64,000 nt of DNA from Bacillota bacterium (GCA_015059335.1 SVAP01000001.1:442413-506412), one strand, 5' to 3'. Shown: positions 53,526 to 61,907, counted from the first letter of the stretch. The notes: generated by a model not told the origin, from the sequence alone. Made by a program: numbers and translations.

Positions 53526-54218
53526 ATGGAAAATCAAAATAAGGGGTTAAAGAATTTGGTTATTGTATTATCGTTATTAGTATTAGGTCTTGGTGGTTTT
53601 ATTATTTATGATAAAGTATTAAGTAATAATGATACCAATATGGATAGTGAAAAAGTAGAAAGCAGTAGCACAAATAAACTGGAAACTCAAGGACAAAATA
53701 AAAATTTAATGGATAATGCTGCAGCACTAAATGTAGTAGAAAATGTATATAATAAAGCTATGGAATTTTATACTTTTGATGCAATAGATAGTTGTAAATG
53801 GAAAACTGATAATAATAAATGTATTATTTTAAATGATTATTGGAAAAACAATCCAAACGGTGGTTTTATAAAAATTACAAATTATCATACTGCTATGAAC
53901 GAAATATTTACAAATAATGGAATAACACAATTTGAAAAATTTATGAAGGAAGAATTATCAACAGAGCCATTTATAAAAGACGAAAAAGGAAATACCTATG
54001 TATTAGCGCCAACAAGTGGATTCTATACTGGATATTCAACAAGAAACCTACAAGTTACTAACATTACTTCTGATACAATTAAAGCAACAATTGATGTTGT
54101 AGATACAGTTGCAGAATCAGATAATAAAGCTAATGCAGTTATCACAAAAAAGATAACAATTAAAAAAGAAAATAACAAATGGTTAATGGAAGAATTTGCA
54201 ATTCCAATGCATTACTAA
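53526..54218 (+). CDS. Membrane-anchored extracellular protein of unknown function
   Basis: A 230-residue protein with one N-terminal membrane helix (about residues 10-30, LVIVLSLLVLGLGGFIIY), an Asn/Ser-rich linker, and an external domain of about 170 residues with one Cys pair (CKWKTDNNKC). The last part, TIKATIDVVDT then a long ITIKKENNKWLMEEFAIPMHY, looks like the cystatin/NTF2-type folds found in many Gram-positive surface proteins. No name can be given. The ATG at 53526 follows AGAGGAGTGA. The region before it (53380-53525) has no clear promoter. A hairpin follows it. Confidence 0.75.
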   Translation: MENQNKGLKNLVIVLSLLVLGLGGFIIYDKVLSNNDTNMDSEKVESSSTNKLETQGQNKNLMDNAAALNVVENVYNKAMEFYTFDAIDSCKWKTDNNKCIILNDYWKNNPNGGFIKITNYHTAMNEIFTNNGITQFEKFMKEELSTEPFIKDEKGNTYVLAPTSGFYTGYSTRNLQVTNITSDTIKATIDVVDTVAESDNKANAVITKKITIKKENNKWLMEEFAIPMHY

Positions 54219-54225
54219 AATAGAG

Positions 54226-54252
54226 TCAACAGGTAATACTTGTTGATTTTTT
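54226..54252 (+). terminator. Terminator after the 53526 gene
   Basis: Stem TCAACAGG/CTTGTTGA (one G-U) with a TAATA loop, then T6. Confidence 0.8.
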
Positions 54253-54272
54253 ATATTAATTTTTGCAAACCA

Positions 54273-54301
54273 TTGACACAAGTACATTTGTTCGTTATAA
54301 T
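54273..54301 (+). promoter_or_regulatory. Consensus promoter before the ORF6N fragment
   Basis: TTGACA (54273-54278), 17-base spacer, TATAAT (54296-54301): full match to both consensus boxes. Confidence 0.85.
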
Positions 54302-54332
54302 AAATATACTAGTTAGAATTAGGGGGATATTC

Positions 54333-54437
54333 ATGAATGAAGTAGTAGTCAGGGAAGAATTACATATTAAAAATATGATATATGAAATTAGAGGCAAACA
54401 AGTTATGTTTGCCTGTGAAATATCAGCAACCAAATGA
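54333..54437 (+). pseudogene. N-terminal fragment of an ORF6N-type phage protein
   Basis: A 34-codon frame after AGGGGGATATTC. The segment IKNMIYEIRGKQVMF matches the start of ORF6N domains, which usually continue with LDSDLAKLY and another 150 or more residues; here the frame changes character after Met and stops. No further ORF6N sequence is found downstream, so this is a remnant, though one that still has a perfect promoter and ribosome-binding site. A 9-5-9 inverted repeat lies exactly at the point where the homology ends. Confidence 0.65.
54392..54414. repeat. Inverted repeat (9-nt arms, 5-nt gap) in the ORF6N fragment
   Basis: AGGCAAACA-AGTTA-TGTTTGCCT, inside the fragment at the codons for G-K-Q-V-M-F-A. 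Confidence 0.92.
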
Positions 54438-54593
54438 CACGACAAAAAATATTAGACTTAATTTCTTTTGAAAGTATTAATAAAGCTAATATAAAATTAT
54501 CAATATTAAATTGATAAAAAGCGTTCTCTTATTAGAAATAATATACAATTAAAATTATTAAGTAAGTATTTAAGTTTTTTTGATTAGCAGTAT

Positions 54594-54619
54594 AGATATG
54601 TTTAACGACATATCTTTTT
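54594..54619 (+). terminator. Terminator-like hairpin
   Basis: Eight-base stem AGATATGT/ACATATCT with a TTAACG loop and TTTTT. Confidence 0.65.
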
Positions 54620-54750
54620 AAATTTATAAAACTGAAAGGGGTGATATAGAAATAATGTTAAACGAAAATTGATGAAAAGTTATAAAATTATGAATACTTG
54701 TGATATAATAAATACAGATAAAACAATAAAACCTAAGGATATCATTATAT

Positions 54751-54792
54751 AAAAATTATTTATAAAAATATATTAGTATAAATTGAGGTGAA
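54751..54792. repeat. 42-bp leader repeat, first copy
   Basis: Identical to 55645-55686 and ending in the TTGAGGTGAA ribosome-binding site; it lies in front of the ADP-ribosylglycohydrolase gene. Confidence 0.95.
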
Positions 54793-54800
54793 GTGAAAAT

Positions 54801-55625
54801 ATGTATGGAACAATTATAGGTGATATAGCAGGTTCTTATTATGAAGTTAACAATATAAAAACAAAAAAATTTAAATTTATGGAAAAAAACAAATCATCTT
54901 TTACAGATGATACGGTTATGACATTAGCCGTATGTAAGTCCTTATTAGAATATGATGGAAATTTTGAAAAATTGCGTGATATTGTTATACAAAATATGGT
55001 TACTATAGGTCGTAATCATTCACAATGTGGATTTGGTGGAGAATTTTTTAGATGGATAATCACGGATAATCATAATCCATATAATAGTTATGGTAATGGC
55101 GCAGCCATGAGAGTTGGATGTTGTGGCATAGTTGGTACAAATATAGATGAAGTAAAAAAATTATCTAAAATAGTGACAGAAGTATCACATAATCATGAGG
55201 AATCTTTAAAGGCTGCTGAATCTATTTCGCTTGCTGTATTTATGGCAAAAAATAAATGTTCAAAAGACGAAATAAAAAAGTATATAACTAACAATTATTA
55301 TAATCTAAATTTTAGTTTACAAGAAAAACGTAATTTACATGGAGCAGGCATTACTTGTCAAGATTGTGTTCCACAAGCGTTTGTATCTTTCTTTGAATCC
55401 AATAACTATGAAGATGCAATTAGAAATGCTATTTCAATAGGTGGTGATAGTGATACCGTGGCGGCAATTACTGGATGCATTGCAGGGACTTATTATGGCA
55501 TACCAAAAAAATATATAAAAAAAGCCAATTCGTTTTTTATTGAAAGATACGATTATGATTTAATAGAAATAATTAAAGCATTTGAAAAAAAATATCCAAC
55601 AAAGATTTTAGGTATATCTAGATAG
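54801..55625 (+). CDS. ADP-ribosylglycohydrolase family protein
   Basis: A 274-residue DraG/ARH-type hydrolase, which removes ADP-ribose from proteins or small molecules. The metal-binding motifs are seen: FTDDTVMTLAV (Thr-Asp-Asp), SYGNGAAMRVGCCG, SHNHEES, and IGGDSDTVAAITG (Asp-Ser-Asp-Thr) toward the end. The start GTIIGDIAGSYYE is typical. The ATG at 54801 follows TTGAGGTGAAG, part of a 42-bp repeat shared with the next gene. It heads a run of accessory genes, including a PARP-like protein, for which it could be the eraser. Confidence 0.93.
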   Translation: MYGTIIGDIAGSYYEVNNIKTKKFKFMEKNKSSFTDDTVMTLAVCKSLLEYDGNFEKLRDIVIQNMVTIGRNHSQCGFGGEFFRWIITDNHNPYNSYGNGAAMRVGCCGIVGTNIDEVKKLSKIVTEVSHNHEESLKAAESISLAVFMAKNKCSKDEIKKYITNNYYNLNFSLQEKRNLHGAGITCQDCVPQAFVSFFESNNYEDAIRNAISIGGDSDTVAAITGCIAGTYYGIPKKYIKKANSFFIERYDYDLIEIIKAFEKKYPTKILGISR

Positions 55626-55644
55626 TGATGATTAATAACTTATA

Positions 55645-55686
55645 AAAAATTATTTATAAAAATATATTAGTATAAATTGAGGTGAA
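55645..55686. repeat. 42-bp leader repeat, second copy
   Basis: Exact copy of 54751-54792, here in front of the histidine phosphatase gene. Confidence 0.95.
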
Positions 55687-55689
55687 AAT

Positions 55690-56319
55690 ATGAATAAAAT
55701 AATTTATTTAATAAGACATTCTGGACCATTTGTTAATATTAAAAATTATGAGGATTATGAAAATGTTAGTTGGGAAGAATATAATAAAAATATGATTTTA
55801 TCAGTAGAAGGAGAAAAGAAAGCTGAGAAATTATGTGAAATAGAAGAATTGAAAAATATTGATGATATATATTCAAGTAATTCGTTTAGAGCCATTGCTA
55901 CTGCAAAATATTTAGCGGAGAATAATAATACTAAAATACAATTAGATGATAGAATCAATGAAAGAAAATTTGGATGTAAATATTTGAACCAGTTACCACT
56001 TGATTTCACAAAAAAATCATTCGATAATAAAAATTACAAGTTTTTAGATGGTGAATCATTAAATGAAATGGATTCAAGACTTAATGATTTTATTAATGAG
56101 ATATTGAATCAAAAAAGAGAAAAAACAATAATTGTAATCCACGGAATTATGTTATTATCATTCCTATCAAATGTTTGTGATTATAAATTTGATGGCGAAA
56201 AGACTTTTGCTAAATATAATAATAAATTAATTATTAATGTTAAACCCAAAAATCCAGGTGTATATAAAATAACATATAGTGAAAATAATGAAATTATTGA
56301 TATTGATGTTATAAACTAA
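55690..56319 (+). CDS. Histidine phosphatase family protein
   Basis: A 209-residue member of the phosphoglycerate mutase-like superfamily. The phosphohistidine motif is LIRHSGPF (His9, with Ser in place of the usual Gly), followed by YSSNSFRAIATAKYLAE with the second Arg, the acidic ERKFGCKY and the second His in IVIHGIML. It probably removes phosphate from a small molecule or protein; the substrate is unknown. It has the same 42-bp leader as the gene before. Family members that act on nucleotide or sugar phosphates would fit the ADP-ribose theme, but that is inference. Confidence 0.88.
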   Translation: MNKIIYLIRHSGPFVNIKNYEDYENVSWEEYNKNMILSVEGEKKAEKLCEIEELKNIDDIYSSNSFRAIATAKYLAENNNTKIQLDDRINERKFGCKYLNQLPLDFTKKSFDNKNYKFLDGESLNEMDSRLNDFINEILNQKREKTIIVIHGIMLLSFLSNVCDYKFDGEKTFAKYNNKLIINVKPKNPGVYKITYSENNEIIDIDVIN

Positions 56320-56369
56320 AATCAATAAAACAAAAAAATGAAAAAAGAATTGAAAATAAAGGAGTAAGT

Positions 56370-57206
56370 ATGAATAAACAATATTTTGAGAATTATACAA
56401 CAAAACATTTTAATAATAAAAATCAACAATTAGTTTTAAAGCAAATAGACAGTTTTTATGAATGCATAAATAATTTTCAATTAAGTGAGCATAAGTACGA
56501 AATTGGTGATAACGTTTTACTAAAAAAAGGAACATTGTTACATGGTACATTTAGAAATATAGATGGACTAAAAGATATTGTTAATCAAGGATTAATAGCA
56601 AGTTGGTTCATAGATGGAAGAATTTCTAAATACCCTAGTTCTGTTGGTGTATGGAGTTTAAAGAAAGATTATATATTAAAAGATTATATTAACTTTTACT
56701 CTGGGGGTACAGTTAGATATTTTAATCAACTTGGCGATACAAAAGAAACTGAAGTAATAGAATTTAATCAAGTAAAGAATTTTATAAATAAAATAATAGA
56801 AAAGGGGTATCTGGTTTGGCAAATGGAACAAACCAAAGAAGCAAGATTTTTACCGAGTTTAGTTCAAAATCATGTTCAAATAGGTATTATATTTAACAGT
56901 AATAATGAATATGGAAGGAAACTATTAAAAGGGGATATTTTAAACTATAATAATGTTAATGATATCGATGTTCAAGAATTTGTTAATAAAGATTATTATG
57001 AAAGATTTATAATTGATAGAAAAAATAAAGATGACTTTTTCACAGATAGAGAAAGTGCAATTTTATTTGGGTTGCCCTATACTTTAATCGAAGGTGTTTT
57101 AGTGGGCAGAGACTATGAAAAAGATCAAACAAAATTAAAAGAAATCAAAAAATTATTACCAAAAGCATATATATGTAATTTGGATGGAAAAGTTATTAAA
57201 AAATAA
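56370..57206 (+). CDS. Uncharacterised protein with a PARP/ART-like HGT motif
   Basis: A 278-residue soluble protein that I cannot place with certainty. LLHGTFRNIDGLKDIVNQGL near residues 57-76 follows the pattern LxHGTxxxNxxxIxxxGL of PARP-type and DarT-like ADP-ribosyltransferases, whose His holds NAD. A Tyr-rich FYSGGTVRYF near 112 and Glu residues toward the end (RESAILFGLPYTLIEGVLVG) could supply the rest of an H-Y-E triad, but I cannot prove the fold. The ATG follows AAAGGAGTAAGT. It ends 11 bases before the large gene at 57218, so they form one unit. Confidence 0.6.
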   Translation: MNKQYFENYTTKHFNNKNQQLVLKQIDSFYECINNFQLSEHKYEIGDNVLLKKGTLLHGTFRNIDGLKDIVNQGLIASWFIDGRISKYPSSVGVWSLKKDYILKDYINFYSGGTVRYFNQLGDTKETEVIEFNQVKNFINKIIEKGYLVWQMEQTKEARFLPSLVQNHVQIGIIFNSNNEYGRKLLKGDILNYNNVNDIDVQEFVNKDYYERFIIDRKNKDDFFTDRESAILFGLPYTLIEGVLVGRDYEKDQTKLKEIKKLLPKAYICNLDGKVIKK

Positions 57207-57217
57207 GGTGATTTTAT

Positions 57218-59785
57218 ATGCAACAATTACAAAATCTTATAAATCAATTTGAATCTAGTTTTAACTTTTATATATTAAAAAACAATTACGGATTTAGTGA
57301 TTCATCAAAGGATTTTATTGATAGATATTTAGCGATTAAAAATCATATGTGGTGGAACGATGAAACTAAATATGCAAATTTAATTGAATTGTTAAAAGAA
57401 AGTATGGAAGCTACTTTAACTACTACACGTTCTATTGTAAAAATAAATAATTTATGGAAACCAGATTTTAATAGTATTAAACAGGATACTGAATATTATA
57501 AAGCAGACGTATCTTTAAGAAGTAAAACTGTTTGTGAAGCAATACAACAACTTTTTGAAAATCCAGAAATAAGAAAAAATTTATCAAATGCTGAACTTTA
57601 TAATTTATATGGAAGTTATTATCAAATTTCAAACCATATAAAAAATAAAACATTAACAGATGAAATCTTAATTGATATAGAAACAAAACTACGTCCTATA
57701 AGTGATAAAATTTGGACTTCATCTATAACTAATCCTGAAAATTTTAAATCAGGTGAACCATTTATGTTTATAGTGCATAATGTATCAAAAACAGATATGG
57801 AAACAACAGATATAAACGAACACTCTGCTAGAAGTGGAAGAATATCAGCATCATTAATTACTGATAAAGAAATGGGTGTTTACGGTTCTCATAAGTACGG
57901 ATTTATATATCCAAATGATTCAAGAATTATAACATCTGGATATAAAGATTTATATAGTTATGAAACTCAAAAAGAAGGCAATTATTATCAAAATAATAAT
58001 AATTCAATGTTGGTAACACCACAAGCGATAGAAAGTTATTCGGCTAATTTAAATGTTCAAGAAAATGGCAAAATATTAAATAATGATAATGCAAATATTT
58101 ATAATGAAGTTCTACTTGACTCAACAAACGGATTAAAACCTGTTGGAATATATTGCATAACATTTGGAGAAAAAGAATTAAGTTATGATTATATGTCTGC
58201 GAAAAAATTAGCAGAACAATCAGGATTGCCTTTAATAGATATTGATATTTCACTTTATAGAACAAAAGAAAATAAAGGAACATATTTAATAGATGAAGAA
58301 GCTTTAAGCGTTAAAGAACAAACAATATTTGCTGAAAACTTTTTAAAACAATATTATAAAAGTAAAGAACATGATTTAGCAACAACACAAGATTTTACAG
58401 AAACCGATTTAAATTTATATCAAGATATAATTATAGATATATTTTTAACACAAAAGAAAGAAAATAATGTTAGTCCAGAAAATTTGTTTAAATGTTTTGA
58501 GGAAGCAAAACTAGCAAGAAAAAATAAAGCTGAAAATTATAATACTTACATTAATGAAATGTCAGATTTAAAAGAAGCGTTAAATAATTTTAATAAAGCA
58601 TTATCTACTTGCGATAATGAAATAATTAAAAATTCTATAATAGAACAAAGTAATAAAATTATAAAAAGAATTCAAGATTTAAATAAATTAATTGAAAATA
58701 CAAATATTATTGGATTGTCAGTTGATAATTGGATTTATCAAAGTAATGTAGTATCAGAACAAATCATTGGTGATTTTACACCATTTGATACAGAAATTAT
58801 AGAATTTAATGGTGAAAAAATAACCATAATATCTGGTTATAAACCTAAACAAGAATTGGAGCAAATAAAACAAGAAATGTTAAAACAAGTAAATTTATCA
58901 CAAGACCCTATGGAAAAAAGATTAGAACATGCCAAACGAGTTATTGAAGTTAAATTTAATGCTTATGAAACAAATTCTGTGAATATAGACATTGCGACAC
59001 ATAAACAAACAAAACCAGAATTAGAGCAATTAAAAGAAACAAGTCAATCTTTTATTGATATGTCTACTATTGATAAAGACATAACTAAATATGATGAATT
59101 AGTAGCGATGCAACAACAATTGAAGTCAGAAATACAAAATATATCAGATAATAGAAAAATATATAATGGAGCTTCTAGTATAGAATGGTTAGAACAAAAA
59201 CAAAAAGAAATTGCTGATAAAATAGAAACTTATAAAGGCTCTATTTCTGCTAACGAACAAGAATTAATTTCATTACGACAACTTCAAGATGAGTTATTAA
59301 GCGAAAAAGCAGAATTAGATAAAAAAGGATTTTTTGGTAAAATGTTTTCTGATAAAAAAATTAGAGATAATACAAATAATATTGCAGATTTAAAAACAAA
59401 AATTGAAAGATTAGAACATGAAGTTAACCTAACAAAACGTAGCATACAATCTGAAGAAGAATTTATTAAACAGATTACTGATAATTTCTTATCAAGTTTT
59501 GGATTAAATGGTATGAATTTAGAAGATTATAAAAAAAGATTAGAAGCAATTGTACCAAATGCTGAAAAATTAACTGATGGATTTCTACAAAAAGAATTAG
59601 AAGATAAACTTAAACTAATAGAACAAAAATTGTCTGAAATGCAAATAGATAAACAAAAAGAACAACAAATGAGACAAGAATTGGAACAAAAGAAAATAGA
59701 AGTTGGGTTATCAACCCCACAACCAATTATTACTGAAACACAAGAAGAATTTGATGTTGATAAAAAAACAGGTATTTCTAGATAG
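57218..59785 (+). CDS. Large accessory protein with long coiled coils
   Basis: An 855-residue protein, not recognised. The first 165 residues are helical. Residues 170-400 form a mixed domain with FMFIVHNVSKTD, ARSGRISASLITDKEMGVYGSHKYGFIY, MLVTPQAIESY and YNEVLLDSTNGLKPVGIYCITF; the last resembles the EVLL strand of R-S-E ADP-ribosyltransferases, but this is only a visual likeness. From about 430 to 840 it is nearly all coiled coil, rich in Gln, Lys and Glu (EQKQKEIADKIETYKG, ELEQKKIEVGL). No signal peptide or membrane segment. The ATG follows AAGGTGATT. It could be the effector or scaffold of the module. Confidence 0.7.
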   Translation: MQQLQNLINQFESSFNFYILKNNYGFSDSSKDFIDRYLAIKNHMWWNDETKYANLIELLKESMEATLTTTRSIVKINNLWKPDFNSIKQDTEYYKADVSLRSKTVCEAIQQLFENPEIRKNLSNAELYNLYGSYYQISNHIKNKTLTDEILIDIETKLRPISDKIWTSSITNPENFKSGEPFMFIVHNVSKTDMETTDINEHSARSGRISASLITDKEMGVYGSHKYGFIYPNDSRIITSGYKDLYSYETQKEGNYYQNNNNSMLVTPQAIESYSANLNVQENGKILNNDNANIYNEVLLDSTNGLKPVGIYCITFGEKELSYDYMSAKKLAEQSGLPLIDIDISLYRTKENKGTYLIDEEALSVKEQTIFAENFLKQYYKSKEHDLATTQDFTETDLNLYQDIIIDIFLTQKKENNVSPENLFKCFEEAKLARKNKAENYNTYINEMSDLKEALNNFNKALSTCDNEIIKNSIIEQSNKIIKRIQDLNKLIENTNIIGLSVDNWIYQSNVVSEQIIGDFTPFDTEIIEFNGEKITIISGYKPKQELEQIKQEMLKQVNLSQDPMEKRLEHAKRVIEVKFNAYETNSVNIDIATHKQTKPELEQLKETSQSFIDMSTIDKDITKYDELVAMQQQLKSEIQNISDNRKIYNGASSIEWLEQKQKEIADKIETYKGSISANEQELISLRQLQDELLSEKAELDKKGFFGKMFSDKKIRDNTNNIADLKTKIERLEHEVNLTKRSIQSEEEFIKQITDNFLSSFGLNGMNLEDYKKRLEAIVPNAEKLTDGFLQKELEDKLKLIEQKLSEMQIDKQKEQQMRQELEQKKIEVGLSTPQPIITETQEEFDVDKKTGISR

Positions 59786-59903
59786 AGAAGTTTGATATGG
59801 AATTATTAAATAATATTTAAAATAATTTATAAATATTTAAAAGTTTAAAAATTATATATATGAGTATATAAGTTATAAAACGAAGAAAGAGAGTAAGGTA
59901 AAT

Positions 59904-60803
59904 ATGATAATTGATACAAACGGATATAGAAAAGAACTTATAGATATTATAGAGAAAAAATTACAAGAATTTGATGATGATACAGCAAATAATTTAAAAA
60001 AATATATACTAGAAATTATAGGGAAAATTATTAATTTGCCATATAATTGCGAAACAACAATTGCAAAAATGATAAATTATAATCCTGAAAATAATCCTGT
60101 TGAACCATTTACACAAGGAATAATATTAAATAAAGTCAATGAAATATGTGAAGAATTAAAAATTAATTTACAAGATACTTATGATAGTTTTGGAGGATTA
60201 GCCTTTCACTATACATTTATGAAAATGAAAGAAAATGAAATTTATGTAAAACCGCAAGAATCTGATGTTGTGAATATAGTAAATGTTAATGAAACTACAG
60301 ATGATAATACACCAAAAACTTATTTTTATGAATTTGTTCCATATAAACATATTGGCACAATTATGTTGAATATTGATGACGATAAAGATTATAAACAAGA
60401 GTTTGTTCCGCGTTTAGCCAATACAAGAAAAAATTTTGCAATGTGTCGTACTATATCATTAGATCATCCAGCGACTATAAAAAGAACTGGTGAACGAGAT
60501 AAAATATATATTAAATACTGTAACTATGAAATAAAGGTTACTTGTTATCTACAAAAGTTAATTGATAGTTTTAAAGTTATTTGCAATGATTTTGTTATAG
60601 ATGAATCATATTCAGGTAATGAAAAGTATTTTTTTGCGTATTCTGAAGAATTAGGTATTATTTTAACTGGAATGGAAGAAAGAAATCAATTCTTAATACA
60701 TTATTTATACTTCTGTGGTAAAGATTCATTTGTTCAAGAATTAAATACATATAAAGATTTAACTATATATAAAGAAAAAAATAACCTAGAAGAACAAAAT
60801 TAA
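59904..60803 (+). CDS. Hypothetical accessory protein
   Basis: A 299-residue soluble protein with no recognised domain. It starts with a helical region (YRKELIDIIEKKLQEFDDDTANNLKKYI), has an acidic Thr/Asp-rich stretch around 105-115, then a mostly beta region with VPYKHIGTIMLNIDDDKDY, CRTISLDHPATIKRTGERDKIYIKYCNYEIKVTCYLQ and ELGIILTGMEERNQFLIHYLYFCG. It is separated from the gene before by 118 AT-rich bases and from the HIT gene by 35. The start follows GAGAGTAAGGTAAAT, a weak site. Its place suggests it belongs to the same module. Confidence 0.65.
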   Translation: MIIDTNGYRKELIDIIEKKLQEFDDDTANNLKKYILEIIGKIINLPYNCETTIAKMINYNPENNPVEPFTQGIILNKVNEICEELKINLQDTYDSFGGLAFHYTFMKMKENEIYVKPQESDVVNIVNVNETTDDNTPKTYFYEFVPYKHIGTIMLNIDDDKDYKQEFVPRLANTRKNFAMCRTISLDHPATIKRTGERDKIYIKYCNYEIKVTCYLQKLIDSFKVICNDFVIDESYSGNEKYFFAYSEELGIILTGMEERNQFLIHYLYFCGKDSFVQELNTYKDLTIYKEKNNLEEQN

Positions 60804-60838
60804 AAATTAAAAATTATTAGTGAAAATGAGGTATAAAA

Positions 60839-61282
60839 ATGGAATTATATAAAGGAGAAAATTGGGATATTATTTTTGGATTATGGTGCCAAGATCATCC
60901 TGGATATTGTATTATAGGAAATGAAATGGAATCATTGAGTGATTTACCACTAGAGGCTTGGGTAGAACTCGGAAAACTAGAAAAAGAACTTGAAAGAGTT
61001 TGCAAAAAAGTATTTGGAGCAACAATGTTTAATTTTTGTTGTTTAATGAATAATGCTTATAGAGATAATGAAAAACCTAAAGTACATTATCATTTTGTGC
61101 CAAGATATAAAGAACCGTTAATACTATTTAATAAAAAATATATTGATAAACATTTTGGATATAATTTTTGGAAATGGGATTTAAGTAGATTTAAAGCCCA
61201 AAAAGAGATATATACCGAAGAAGAAAGAAAACAAATTTTTGAAATGATGAAACAAGAATTTAATATTAACAATGTTAAATAA
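60839..61282 (+). CDS. HIT-like nucleotide hydrolase
   Basis: A 147-residue protein with the histidine-triad-like motif VHYHFVPRY near residues 82-90 and the preceding FNFCCLMNNAYRDNEKPK, in the layout of small HIT proteins of the dinucleotide or AMP-lysine hydrolase kind. The triad is H-x-H-x-x rather than the full H-x-H-x-H-x-x, as in some HIT branches. It may hydrolyse adenylated or dinucleotide compounds. The start follows TGAGGTATAAAA. It is the last gene of the module before a long non-coding stretch. Confidence 0.75.
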   Translation: MELYKGENWDIIFGLWCQDHPGYCIIGNEMESLSDLPLEAWVELGKLEKELERVCKKVFGATMFNFCCLMNNAYRDNEKPKVHYHFVPRYKEPLILFNKKYIDKHFGYNFWKWDLSRFKAQKEIYTEEERKQIFEMMKQEFNINNVK

Positions 61283-61354
61283 AAATTATAAATCAAGAAA
61301 AATTTAAGAATAATCTAAGAAAAAAATAAGAATAAACTTCTGAATTTTTTCTGA

Positions 61355-61382
61355 TTGCAAAAAGAATGTCAAGTGATATAAT
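61355..61382 (+). promoter_or_regulatory. Promoter of a possible non-coding RNA
   Basis: TTGCAA (61355-61360), 16-base spacer, TATAAT (61377-61382), preceded by GTGA. A second TATAAT lies at 61386-61391. Confidence 0.55.
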
Positions 61383-61389
61383 AGTTATA

Positions 61390-61513
61390 ATAGCGATAGT
61401 GCTATAGAGTGATGAGAATTGATTCATTACTCAATGAGATAAAACTTCTCATCTTATAGTTTTTGATATAGGAAGAGTGATAAAATCGATATATGATTTT
61501 GTTGCTCTTTTTA
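61390..61513 (+). ncRNA. Candidate structured small RNA or leader, about 120 nt
   Basis: Between a promoter and a terminator there is no open frame but a row of hairpins: TAGC/GCTA (61391-61404), GAGTGATGA/TCATTACTC (61407-61432), ATGAGA/TCTCAT (61434-61452) and a long terminator AGAGTGATAAAATC/GATTTTGTTGCTCT (61474-61508, with G-U pairs) with T5. It could be a small RNA or an attenuator for what follows. Confidence 0.5.
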
Positions 61514-61804
61514 TATATATTTTGTGAAAGGAGGGTTAAAAATGTATTGGATTTATGGATATCATTGATGTAACAAATTATAGTTTTTGTACTCAAATGA
61601 TGTACTTCTTTTTGGCATTAAAAAAAGAAATATTGGAATATAAAGGTACATTTTAGGTATAAATTACCCTTAAAACTGTCTGACTTCTGTCTGACATTTT
61701 TTATTGTTTCCTTTATTTATGGGAGTTAAGATGTATTCCAAATGTCAGTCATTTTGAGAAATGTCTGACGTTTTAAATTTAGACAATCCCTTATTTTATG
61801 GGGC

Positions 61805-61825
61805 AAACTACCCACTGGGTAGTTT
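61805..61825. repeat. Perfect inverted repeat (9-nt arms, 3-nt loop)
   Basis: AAACTACCC-ACT-GGGTAGTTT, the most GC-rich structure in the non-coding region. It has no T tract behind it. Confidence 0.9.
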
Positions 61826-61907
61826 ATTGTCTGCCTCGCTTATCCTGCTGAAAAATTATACGTGACTTGGTACATAAAAAATTAAATTTCATATTAAATT
61901 TTTTAGA

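Larger units (their letters stand above)
54438..54800. other. AT-rich intergenic region with hairpin and leader repeat
   Basis: No gene is seen. It holds a hairpin with T tract at 54594-54619 (AGATATGT/ACATATCT), a ribosome-binding site GAAAGGGGTGATAT followed by a five-codon frame (54656-54673, MLNEN) that looks like a cut-off gene start, an extended -10 TGATATAAT (TATAAT 54704-54709), and the 42-bp repeat at 54751-54792. Confidence 0.6.

Noticed and set aside
54656-54673. Five-codon frame MLNEN with a good ribosome-binding site
   Set aside because: Too short to call a gene; listed only within the description of the intergenic region as a possible cut-off gene start.
54751-55686. CRISPR array
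   Set aside because: Only two copies of the 42-bp repeat exist, about 890 bases apart, each before a gene start; nowhere in the window are there three or more evenly spaced repeats.
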